Source of the DNA: Pseudomonadota bacterium
GTDB lineage: Bacteria > Myxococcota > Bradymonadia > UBA4248
DNA length: 12,960 bases
NCBI GenBank assembly: GCA_017613855.1
Contig: JAGACY010000160.1
Location: forward strand, 1-12,960
Reading direction: 5' to 3'
Shown here: positions 7,124 through 12,957 of the stretch, piece after piece
How positions within the stretch are numbered: the first letter of the stretch is position 1
How the letters are laid out: every line of letters begins with the position of its first letter
Made by a program: the position numbers and the translations under genes
Notes under the pieces: generated by a model
What the model saw: the letters and a program-made list of their open reading frames with translations, nothing else
What the model was told of the DNA's origin: nothing
Databases searched by the model: none

Positions 7124-7342
7124 TTAAATCAGGCGCTTATAGCTGTTCATATCGATAATGATGACCCCATTGTTCTTCTTGTTTTTGGGCGTTTCGGGTT
7201 GTGTCGGCTGGCGCGTGGGGTACTCAATATCTTCATCGGGTACGTCGTAACTCGGCAAAGGAAGCTGCATCGTTTCGGGCTGCCAGGCTTTCTCTTTGCG
7301 GCGGCGAATCTCATCAATAATGAGGTAATCGGGAATAATCAT
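7124..7342 (-). CDS. Small conserved-looking protein, 72 residues
   Basis: The start at 7342 is chosen because AGGAGG (minus strand, 7348-7353) lies exactly 5 nt upstream; a GTG two codons earlier would overlap that site. The protein begins MIIPDYLIIDEIRRRKEKAW, has a Pro/Gln/Glu-rich middle without structure (PLPSYDVPDEDIEYP, then TRQPTQPETPKNKK), and ends in a hydrophobic GVIIIDMNSYKRLI. Two conserved-looking ends around a disordered linker suggest a short adaptor or peptide that binds through its termini. I recall similar short deltaproteobacterial proteins with this layout, but not a function. There is no signal peptide or membrane helix. It is a single gene, convergent with the HEAT-like gene. 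The evidence that it is real is the excellent ribosome-binding site and coding-like composition. Confidence 0.75.
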   Translation of the reverse strand: MIIPDYLIIDEIRRRKEKAWQPETMQLPLPSYDVPDEDIEYPTRQPTQPETPKNKKNNGVIIIDMNSYKRLI

Positions 7343-7347
7343 AACCA

Positions 7348-7353
7348 CCTCCT
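7348..7353 (-). promoter_or_regulatory. Shine-Dalgarno AGGAGG of the 72-residue gene
   Basis: The strongest ribosome-binding site in the window; it decides the ATG at 7342 over the in-frame GTG at 7348. Confidence 0.85.
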
Positions 7354-7473
7354 AACGACATATCCACGAAGCCAACACTCCGTGCTCTATCTGTGATAAC
7401 TAATCACCCTCGAAGGTATCTGCAAGTGGTTTTGAGCTTTTTCGTAAAAAAAAGCCCACATGTGTTCCTTATT

Positions 7474-7493
7474 GCACAAAGTGTGCCTTTTTT
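7474..7493 (+). terminator. Intrinsic-terminator-like hairpin
   Basis: GCACA-aag-TGTGC (5 bp, 3-nt loop) then C and six T. The stem is short. No gene on the + strand precedes it for several hundred bases. Confidence 0.5.
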
Positions 7494-7551
7494 GTAACGG
7501 TTCAGACATTTGTTTTTCGCCAGATCACCCAGGGGGAAGAAAAACTCTTTA

Positions 7552-7581
7552 ATTCATAATGCTGAATTCATAATGCTGAAT
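7552..7581. repeat. Heptamer tandem array 4 (14-mer, two exact copies)
   Basis: ATTCATAATGCTGA occurs twice in a row (7552-7565, 7566-7579), followed by AT. The period is 14, twice the 7-bp unit. Confidence 0.85.
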
Positions 7582-7630
7582 GTTTTTGCAAAAACAAAGG
7601 AATCATCCAAACTCTCTGAAAACTACATCT

Positions 7631-7658
7631 CATTATGCATTCATCATTATGCATTATG
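7631..7658. repeat. Heptamer tandem array 5 (CATTATG units)
   Basis: CATTATG, CATTCAT, CATTATG, CATTATG in immediate succession, with a fifth partial unit CATGGAT. Confidence 0.85.
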
Positions 7659-7696
7659 CATGGATGATGTGAGCCTTCGAAAAAAATGCAAGCATA

Positions 7697-7719
7697 GGGG
7701 GGAATAGTCCCCCTTTTTT
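7697..7719 (+). terminator. Intrinsic terminator, G5/C5 stem with T6
   Basis: GGGGG (7698-7702) pairs with CCCCC (7709-7713) over a 6-nt loop, followed by six T (7714-7719). This is a good rho-independent terminator, yet the nearest upstream + strand gene ends at 6992, so it may end an unannotated short RNA. Confidence 0.7.
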
Positions 7720-7781
7720 CTCTGCTACTGTCGAAATTATTTGATTTTATAGTCAATGTGCCAATAAACTAAATCGGTTTG

Positions 7782-7807
7782 AATGTGTGCCTATGGTACA
7801 CATTTTT
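7782..7807 (+). promoter_or_regulatory. 10-bp hairpin upstream of the CNNM gene
   Basis: AATGTGTGCC-tat-GGTACACATT pairs over 10 bp with one G-T wobble and is followed by T residues (run 7803-7807). It lies about 70 nt before the CNNM start. It may be a terminator or a leader element. Its GCC-TAT-GG top recalls a minimal form of the dispersed hairpins. Confidence 0.4.
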
Positions 7808-7843
7808 GCATTCTTTAGATTTATCCTTAAATCATTCAATAGC

Positions 7844-7871
7844 GCATTGCGAATAGTGCATTGCGAATTCC
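7844..7871. repeat. Heptamer tandem array 6 at the CNNM gene start
   Basis: GCATTGCGAATAGT and GCATTGCGAATTCC (period 14) end 3 nt before the ATG at 7875. They fill the place of the ribosome-binding site. Confidence 0.8.
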
Positions 7872-7874
7872 ATA

Positions 7875-9170
7875 ATGCTCGAATTTTTCTTAGTTATCCT
7901 TCTGCTGCTCATGAATGCGTTTTTTGTCGCAGCAGAATTTGCGCTCGTGCGTGTGCGCGTTTCACAGCTCGAAGTTCTTCGCGATGAAGGCAACAAAACT
8001 GCCGATAGTGTCCTTAAAATCGTTCACCAGATCGATTCCTACCTTTCGGCGGTACAGCTTGGTGTGACAGTCGCCAGCCTTGGTATCGGTGCACTTGCCG
8101 AGCCCGCCATCAATCGCCATTTTGTGCAGCTCATCGATTGGATTGGTTGGAGTATCCCCTCCGAGATTACCCATACCATCAGCTATATTGTTGCATTCAT
8201 TCTCGCTTCGTTTGCCCATATTGCATTCGGCGAACAGGTGCCCAAGTACATTGCCATTGCCAAACCACTCGAAGTCAGCATGTTCGTCGCCAGGCCCATG
8301 CGCATCTTTCATACGGTTTTCGGGCCGGTCATGTATGTACTCGTGGTGGTGTGCAACCTCGTGCTCAAGCTTTTCCGTATCGATCCCGTTAACGGTGACC
8401 ATTCCGCAGGAGTGACCGCCGAAGAAATTATTAACATCGCCCAGCACTCTTCTGATGATGGCACTATCACCAAAGAACAGGGCACACTGCTCGAAAATGT
8501 TTTTCACTTCTCATCGCTCAATGCCAAAGAAATTATGATTCCACGCGGCATGATCGATGCCATTTCGATCGACGCATCCGTCGATGATTTTCTTGCAATG
8601 GCACTGGCAAAGGGACATTCCCGTTATCCGGTCTATCGCAATGATCTCGATGATATTGCCGGACTCATTCACATTAAGGATGTCTTTGCGGCCAGACAAT
8701 CCAGCAAAAAAGTCACACTCCAGTCGCTTTTGCGTGAAATTGTTTACATTCCCGAGACGGCAAACATCAACCATGTCCTCGAAAAACTTCAGCAAAAACG
8801 CTCACATCTCGCCATTGTTGTCGATGAATACGGCGGTACTTCGGGCATTATTACGATCGAAGATACCCTCGAAAGACTCGTCGGCGATATCGAGGATGAA
8901 TTTGATCCGGAGCAGCGCAATAGCATCGAAGAAGCCAACGGCGGCTGGAATGTCCTTGGCGAAACCCTCCTCTCTGAATTGACCGAAACTATCGAAGCCA
9001 AAGAAATCGAGGCCGAAAGCGATACCGTCAGCGGGTTCATCATGGAACAGCTCGGGCGCGTTGCAAAACCCCATGATATCGTCACATTCCAGGATCTCTC
9101 CTACGAAGTAATGGCCATGGAACGGCTGCGCATCGTGAAGGTCTTTGTTAAACGCGTAAGCGATTCTTAA
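7875..9170 (+). CDS. CNNM/CorC (HlyC-type) family membrane transporter protein
   Basis: 431 residues with the full family layout: an N-terminal CNNM (DUF21) membrane domain (about 1-190, starting MLEFFLVILLLLMNAFFVAAEFAL), with GEQVPK at 119-124 in place of the usual GE-x-x-PK; a CBS pair (about 205-330, including EIMIPRGMIDAI and SRYPVYRNDLDDIAGLIHIKD); the hallmark VDEYGGTSGIITIEDTLE from residue 316, followed by GDIEDEFD; and a C-terminal CorC/HlyC domain (about 345-425). Members act in the inner membrane and are linked to Mg2+ or Co2+ export and divalent-cation homeostasis; the CBS pair may sense nucleotides. The older name haemolysin C is misleading. The ATG has no Shine-Dalgarno and follows heptamer repeats. 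RNase J follows 92 nt later on the same strand, possibly co-transcribed. Ion specificity cannot be read. Confidence 0.95.
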   Translation: MLEFFLVILLLLMNAFFVAAEFALVRVRVSQLEVLRDEGNKTADSVLKIVHQIDSYLSAVQLGVTVASLGIGALAEPAINRHFVQLIDWIGWSIPSEITHTISYIVAFILASFAHIAFGEQVPKYIAIAKPLEVSMFVARPMRIFHTVFGPVMYVLVVVCNLVLKLFRIDPVNGDHSAGVTAEEIINIAQHSSDDGTITKEQGTLLENVFHFSSLNAKEIMIPRGMIDAISIDASVDDFLAMALAKGHSRYPVYRNDLDDIAGLIHIKDVFAARQSSKKVTLQSLLREIVYIPETANINHVLEKLQQKRSHLAIVVDEYGGTSGIITIEDTLERLVGDIEDEFDPEQRNSIEEANGGWNVLGETLLSELTETIEAKEIEAESDTVSGFIMEQLGRVAKPHDIVTFQDLSYEVMAMERLRIVKVFVKRVSDS

Positions 9171-9227
9171 TGCATTTAAAATCATTCCCTCCAAGCTTCA
9201 GCCTTTCCCTATAGTTTTGCAAACTCA

Positions 9228-9258
9228 ATTCCGCATTCCGAATTCCGCATTCCGAATT
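9228..9258. repeat. Heptamer tandem array 7 (ATTCCGC/ATTCCGA) at the rnj start
   Basis: ATTCCGC, ATTCCGA, ATTCCGC, ATTCCGA and then ATT: two exact 14-bp copies. The array ends 4 nt before the ATG at 9263 and leaves no Shine-Dalgarno. Confidence 0.85.
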
Positions 9259-9262
9259 AAAA

Positions 9263-10921
9263 ATGTCATTACCAACCTCTCCCTCAGTTCGCGTTACTTC
9301 TATCGGCGGCACCGGCGTCTTCGGCATGAACTGCCTGCTCATCGAGTGTGAATCTACAAGATTGCTCGTCGATTGTGGTGTTATGTTCCCCGCTGATGAC
9401 GATCTCGGTGTGGAACTCATTACCCCCGATTTCTCGCTCGTTGAGCAAAATCCCCCGCAGGCTCTGCTCGTCACCCATGCACACGAAGATCACATCGGGG
9501 CCATTCCTTATCTGCTCTATGCCATGATTAAACATGGCTTTAAGGGCAAACTCCCCATCTATGCCAGCGATTTTACGATTGCCCTCATCAAACGCCGCCT
9601 CGAAGAACACGACCTCCTCAAGCATACGGTGTTTAATCTGATTAAACCAAGAACGACGGCAGCTTTCGGCAATATCAGTGTCGAATTCATCGACGTCTGC
9701 CACTCCATTCCCGGCAGCCTCGCGTTTGCCTTCGACACGCCTGTCGGAAAAATCGTTCATTCGGGCGACTGGCGCATTGATAACACCCCAATGACGGGCA
9801 CCAAAACCAATCTCGGCAGATTCGAAGCCCTCGGGGATGAAGGCGTTCGCCTGTTTCTCAGCGACTCGACCAATGTCGAGATCGACAATCAATCCATCAC
9901 CAGTGAGCTCGATGTCTTCAATGACATCCAGACCTGCATCAAGCAGGCCGAAGGCCGCGTATTTATTACCCTTTTTGCCTCCAACATCGGCCGTCTGCAG
10001 TCCATCATCTATGCAGCCGCCAATACCAACAAAAAAATCGCCATTTGCGGACGTTCCATGTGCGGAAATATGGCCATCGCCCGCGAACTCGGTTATCTCC
10101 ATTTCCCGCCCAATCTCGAAATCATTGGTGAAGATGACATTAAATCGAGCGATGATCAGCTCGTCGTCGTCGTTTCCGGTTCACAGGGCGAGAAAACCGC
10201 TTCTCTCTTTAAAATTGCCAAGGGCGAGCATCCCAAAATTAAGCTGCAAAAAGGCGACATGCTCATCTATTCGGCGCGCCAGATTCCCGGCAACGAACGT
10301 CGCGTGGCGACGATTATCAACGGCTTCTACAGGCAGGGCGCCTCTCTGGTCGATCGCCCCGAACTCTCGCTGCACAGCTCCGGGCACGGCAATCAGCGCG
10401 AACTCGAGCTCCTCATCGAACTCATCGCGCCTCAAATCTTCGTGCCGATACATGGCGATCACCGCCGTCTGTCTTTGCACGAGCAGCTTGCAAAGAAAAC
10501 TGGCGAGCGCATGGTGACTGAGATTGTCGACGAAGGCCAGTCGATTGTGCTCTATCCCGATTCGTATGAAATTCAGGATACCTTCGCACCCGTGCGCCGC
10601 TGTGTCGTCGGCAAATGTTATGACGGCATCACGCCTGCCATCATGAAGGAAAAGAAAAACCTCGCCCATCAGGGGCTCATCACGGTTTCTGGCGTCCTCA
10701 ATGATAACGATGAACTCGTGGGGGAACTCAAAGTTCACATCGTCGGCATCTGTGTCAACGATGGCTGGCAGGATGAAATCGAACCCGAGCTTTTGCGCAC
10801 CATCTCTACGTCTGCACATCATGGCGACATGGAGGAAATCATCCGCCACAAAGCGGCCAAACTCGTCAAAAATGCCGTGGGCAAACAACCGACCGTCATT
10901 GTCGATTTTCATCGGGTCTGA
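9263..10921 (+). CDS. rnj: Ribonuclease J
   Basis: 552 residues, the normal length of RNase J, a metallo-beta-lactamase/beta-CASP enzyme with 5'-3' exonuclease and endonuclease activity in mRNA decay and rRNA maturation. The zinc motif HAHEDH gives H72, H74, D76 and H77; further likely metal ligands are H147 (VCHSIPGS), D169 (SGDWRID) and H397 (VPIHGDHRR). beta-CASP elements are SDSTN, ASNIGRLQ, SGSQGE, SARQIPGNE and HSSGHGNQRE (H371, H375), the last binding RNA phosphate. The C-terminal domain (about 450-552) is present. All catalytic residues are kept, so it should be active. The ATG at 9263 is preceded only by A-rich and heptamer sequence. It probably works in the cytoplasm as the main RNA-decay nuclease. 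Downstream, palindromic copy C follows the stop. Confidence 0.97.
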   Translation: MSLPTSPSVRVTSIGGTGVFGMNCLLIECESTRLLVDCGVMFPADDDLGVELITPDFSLVEQNPPQALLVTHAHEDHIGAIPYLLYAMIKHGFKGKLPIYASDFTIALIKRRLEEHDLLKHTVFNLIKPRTTAAFGNISVEFIDVCHSIPGSLAFAFDTPVGKIVHSGDWRIDNTPMTGTKTNLGRFEALGDEGVRLFLSDSTNVEIDNQSITSELDVFNDIQTCIKQAEGRVFITLFASNIGRLQSIIYAAANTNKKIAICGRSMCGNMAIARELGYLHFPPNLEIIGEDDIKSSDDQLVVVVSGSQGEKTASLFKIAKGEHPKIKLQKGDMLIYSARQIPGNERRVATIINGFYRQGASLVDRPELSLHSSGHGNQRELELLIELIAPQIFVPIHGDHRRLSLHEQLAKKTGERMVTEIVDEGQSIVLYPDSYEIQDTFAPVRRCVVGKCYDGITPAIMKEKKNLAHQGLITVSGVLNDNDELVGELKVHIVGICVNDGWQDEIEPELLRTISTSAHHGDMEEIIRHKAAKLVKNAVGKQPTVIVDFHRV

Positions 10922-10937
10922 TTTTTATTTTTGTGTG

Positions 10938-10997
10938 GCGCCGCCTATCCTATACGGCGGCGCGCATTGCTATGGCTTTACAAGCCATACGCAATGC
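10938..10997 (+). repeat. Two-hairpin palindromic element, copy C
   Basis: Hairpin 1 is a perfect 8-bp stem, GCGCCGCC (10938-10945) with GGCGGCGC (10956-10963), enclosing TAT-cct-ATA and a bulged C. Hairpin 2 (10964-10997) is a 15-bp stem, GCATTGC-TATGGCTT-tac-AAGCCATA-c-GCAATGC, again with one bulged C after ATA. It starts 16 nt after the rnj stop, is the most regular of the copies, and has no T-tract. Confidence 0.65.
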
Positions 10998-11067
10998 TTC
11001 GATTGCGGGGGCCGGGCAATCCTCGGGGCCCAGTTGTTCGCTTTCAAAATCATCCATGTCATTTAGG

Positions 11068-11096
11068 TTCGGAAGCGGATATTTCCGAATGATAAT
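11068..11096 (+). promoter_or_regulatory. Possible promoter with inverted repeat, carbamoyltransferase gene
   Basis: TTCGGAA (11068-11074) and TTCCGAA (11083-11089) form a 7-bp inverted repeat with an 8-nt spacer. It covers the interval before GATAAT (11091-11096), a possible -10 box; TTCGGA, 17 nt upstream of it, is a poor -35. Such an arrangement suits a regulator-bound operator. Confidence 0.3.
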
Positions 11097-11126
11097 CGCT
11101 TAATATGGATTGATTCTGCATTCAAT

Positions 11127-11144
11127 TAGCGTTAATAAACGCTA
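11127..11144. promoter_or_regulatory. 18-bp palindrome TAGCGTT-N4-AACGCTA
   Basis: Perfect 7-bp arms around AATA, 81 nt before the carbamoyltransferase start. It could be an operator or a leader hairpin. It does not match the ArgR box consensus known to me. Confidence 0.35.
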
Positions 11145-11214
11145 TCTGAGTTGGGGATGGATTTTGGCCATCCGACTTTCATGATATGCCATTTCGGCGA
11201 TTATTCAATATATC

Positions 11215-11220
11215 AGGAGA
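11215..11220 (+). promoter_or_regulatory. Shine-Dalgarno AGGAGA of the carbamoyltransferase gene
   Basis: AGGAGA lies 4 nt before the ATG at 11225 and decides that start over the in-frame ATG at 11186. Confidence 0.85.
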
Positions 11221-11224
11221 AATC

Positions 11225-12241
11225 ATGCAGACACAGTTTCGTGGCAAACACTTTGTAACTCTTCGCGATTGGACTAAACCCGAAATCGATACGCTTCTCG
11301 ACGTTTCTGCCGATCTCAAGCGCGATTTTGCAATGGGTCGTGTGAACAATTCCCTCGAAAATCAGACGATTTTCCTTATGTTCATGGAACAGTCCACGCG
11401 TACGCGCAATTCCATGGAAGCCGGCATCACCCAGCTCGGTGGTCACGGCCATTTCATTGATGGTCAGACGGCACAGCTCGCCCATGGCGAAAGCGCAAAA
11501 GATACTGCCATCATCCTGAGCCGCATGGGCCACGCCATTGCAATGCGTTATTGCAACTGGGGTTATGGTAACAAATTCATCACCGAAATGGCCAAATGGG
11601 CAACCGTTCCCGTCATGAACCTCCAGTGCGACCTCTATCACCCAATGCAGGCCATTGCTGACCTCATGACTATGCAGGAAAAATTCGGCCGCAATCTTCA
11701 GCGCCTCAAAGTCTCCATCATCTGGGCCTATGCAGAAAGCCACAAGAAACCCATCTCTGTGCCTCTTTCGCAGGTTCTGTTGTTCCCGCGTTATGGCATG
11801 GACGTTTGGCTTGCTCATCCCAAGGGCTGGGAACTTCCCGATTGGGTTATTGCCGAAGCCAAAGCCAATGCAGAAAAATACGGCGGCACTGTGACTGTGA
11901 CCGATAACGAAGAAGAAGCCTATCGCGGCGCACACATCGTGTTCCCGAAAAACTGGGGCAACTGGGTCAATGATCAGACCGGTCTGCAGGCCTCTGGTGC
12001 TGTCAAAGTCGTCGACGAAAAACTCATGGCCCATCGTTCCTGGAAATGCACCGAAGAAAAAATCGCTCTCTGCGATAAAGATGTTGCCTATATGCATGCA
12101 CTTCCTGCCGACCGCCACAACGAAGTTGACGATTCCGTCATCGATGGCCCGCACTCCATCGTTTATGATGAAGCCGAAAACCGTCTGCATACAGCAAAAG
12201 CCGTCATGGCTCTGACCATGGGCGGACGCGGTCGTTCGTAG
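11225..12241 (+). CDS. Ornithine/N-acylornithine-type carbamoyltransferase, substrate uncertain
   Basis: 338 residues. The carbamoyl-phosphate site is intact: STRTR (57-61), an HGE motif (87-89) and HPMQ (139-142). This places it in the aspartate/ornithine carbamoyltransferase superfamily, which joins carbamoyl phosphate to an amino group. The second-substrate side is unusual: in place of the ornithine loop with SMG it has KNWG (242-245), as KSWG occurs in N-acetylornithine enzymes and KSWA in YgeW. The usual HCLP is HALP (291-294), and the lysine following HCLP in the Xanthomonas acetylornithine enzyme aligns with E300. The C-terminus DEAENRLHTAKAVMAL (315-330) resembles the acetylornithine enzymes. 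AYAESHKKPISVP (168-180) resembles both that group and YgeW. The start is fixed by AGGAGA. It is a single gene with its own terminator. Fold and reaction type are firm; the acceptor is not. Confidence 0.9.
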   Translation: MQTQFRGKHFVTLRDWTKPEIDTLLDVSADLKRDFAMGRVNNSLENQTIFLMFMEQSTRTRNSMEAGITQLGGHGHFIDGQTAQLAHGESAKDTAIILSRMGHAIAMRYCNWGYGNKFITEMAKWATVPVMNLQCDLYHPMQAIADLMTMQEKFGRNLQRLKVSIIWAYAESHKKPISVPLSQVLLFPRYGMDVWLAHPKGWELPDWVIAEAKANAEKYGGTVTVTDNEEEAYRGAHIVFPKNWGNWVNDQTGLQASGAVKVVDEKLMAHRSWKCTEEKIALCDKDVAYMHALPADRHNEVDDSVIDGPHSIVYDEAENRLHTAKAVMALTMGGRGRS

Positions 12242-12273
12242 TTTTCTCTTGTTTCCCTTTTTGTGGGATTGAA

Positions 12274-12313
12274 TAAAAAAAGACAGCCATTTGGCTGTCT
12301 TTTTTTTTTTTTA
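12274..12313. terminator. Strong intrinsic terminator after the carbamoyltransferase gene
   Basis: AGACAGCC (12281-12288), loop ATTT, GGCTGTCT (12293-12300), then a long T-tract; an A-run precedes the stem, so it can work on both strands. Confidence 0.95.
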
Positions 12314-12422
12314 GAGGCTACTCAGGGCCGACGAATTCTAATTATTCTTGCATGGTGTCTGCAGTTTGGTCTTCTCGTTAAGTTTTTCCCATGCCCTTAT
12401 TACTCTTTCGACTACGCGGCGG

Positions 12423-12594
12423 GCGGCAGGGGGCGTTCGATTGTGAACTGCAGCTCGCAATATCAAATTCGCTGCGTTTCCCGCGCCTATCGGCGCTCCA
12501 ACTTGCGTATTTGATTTGCTCACTGTCACCTCACTTCGCACCGTTCACCGAACGGTGCTCATTTCGGCGCCTACAACCCCCGCACGCTTTTTTT
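12423..12594 (+). ncRNA. Candidate structured RNA ending in a T7 tract
   Basis: A long-range GC stem pairs 12423-12433 with 12577-12587 (ten pairs, two bulged A) and is followed at once by seven T (12588-12594), as in an intrinsic terminator. Inside are two arms. One (12457-12519) has a broken 14-bp stem with ATCAAAT / ATTTGAT at its core and encloses GCGCC-TATC-GGCGC (12483-12496). The other is a perfect 9-bp hairpin, GCACCGTTC-ACC-GAACGGTGC (12538-12558). No ORF fits. The family is not recognised. It could instead be a decayed mobile element or a DNA palindrome cluster. Confidence 0.4.
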
Positions 12595-12828
12595 ATGCCC
12601 ATCTCATGCCCGTAGGTACCCGCCCGTCTCACCATCCGTGGTTCGACGGTCGGCAGCCGACATCGTGTCGTCTGTACATGATGAACTTATAAAAAAATGC
12701 AAAGATGCATAGTATCGTCGTTGTTTTTGCCGGGTATTTAGCCATTCATTTTAGAATGCGTGTTATTCGAATATATCACTTGTAGCTTTCATCTTGTAGA
12801 AAGAATAGATAACTTTGAGAGTACATTC

Positions 12829-12863
12829 ATTGCTAATTGCTAATTGCTAATTGCTCATTGCCA
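12829..12863. repeat. Heptamer tandem array 8 (ATTGCTA units)
   Basis: Three ATTGCTA units, then ATTGCTC and ATTGCCA. This is the reverse complement of the ATTAGCA array at 4618-4641. Confidence 0.85.
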
Positions 12864-12890
12864 TGATCCCCCAAATATCCCGTATTTCAT

Positions 12891-12957
12891 CCGTGGGTTA
12901 CGCCCTTCGGGCTCACCCACGGCTATTAGCTACGAATGATACGCCCCTCCGGGGCGT
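12891..12957. repeat. REP-like hairpin cluster at the right edge
   Basis: The first hairpin is CCGTGGGT (12891-12898) with ACCCACGG (12915-12922), holding an inner GCCC-ttc-GGGC. The last is ACGCCCC-tcc-GGGGCGT (12941-12957). Between them GGC-TAT...ATA-c-GCC (12921-12945) repeats the frame of copies A to C. Such paired GC hairpins resemble REP sequences mobilised by RAYT transposases. It may continue past the window. Confidence 0.6.

Larger units (their letters stand above)
7354..7874. other. Gene-free stretch with terminators and repeats
   Basis: No credible ORF in 520 bp. It holds two intrinsic-terminator-like hairpins (7474-7493, 7697-7719), a 16-bp perfect palindrome TGTTTTTGCAAAAACA (7581-7596), three heptamer arrays, and a 10-bp hairpin (7782-7804). 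Two terminators without a gene before them suggest short non-coding transcripts, though no promoter could be fixed. Confidence 0.5.
10922..11224. other. Intergenic region between rnj and the carbamoyltransferase gene
   Basis: The left half is dominated by copy C of the palindromic element and an adjacent GATTGC / GCAATC inverted repeat (11001-11006, 11016-11021). The right half carries two symmetric sites (11068-11089, 11127-11144) and the ribosome-binding site of the next gene. No ORF is supported. Confidence 0.6.

Noticed and set aside
7552..7658. Possible CRISPR array
   Set aside because: The repeats are 7-14 bp, directly adjacent, without spacers of uniform length and without cas genes.
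9284..10102. 272-residue open frame on the minus strand
   Set aside because: Antisense to RNase J, with no recognisable domain or ribosome-binding site.
11186..11224. Upstream in-frame ATG for the carbamoyltransferase
   Set aside because: The extra 13 residues are not family-like, and a good AGGAGA site precedes the ATG at 11225.
11213..12190. 325-residue open frame on the minus strand
   Set aside because: It lies opposite the carbamoyltransferase gene, whose motifs are unmistakable. The antisense frame is a shadow of codon bias and has no family motif.
12263..12514. 83-residue open frame on the + strand
   Set aside because: It runs through the strong terminator hairpin and T-tract and then into palindromic DNA; not coding.
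12423..12594. Possible tRNA or known riboswitch
   Set aside because: There is no cloverleaf with a T-loop or anticodon arm, and no riboswitch core known to me; kept only as a structured RNA candidate.
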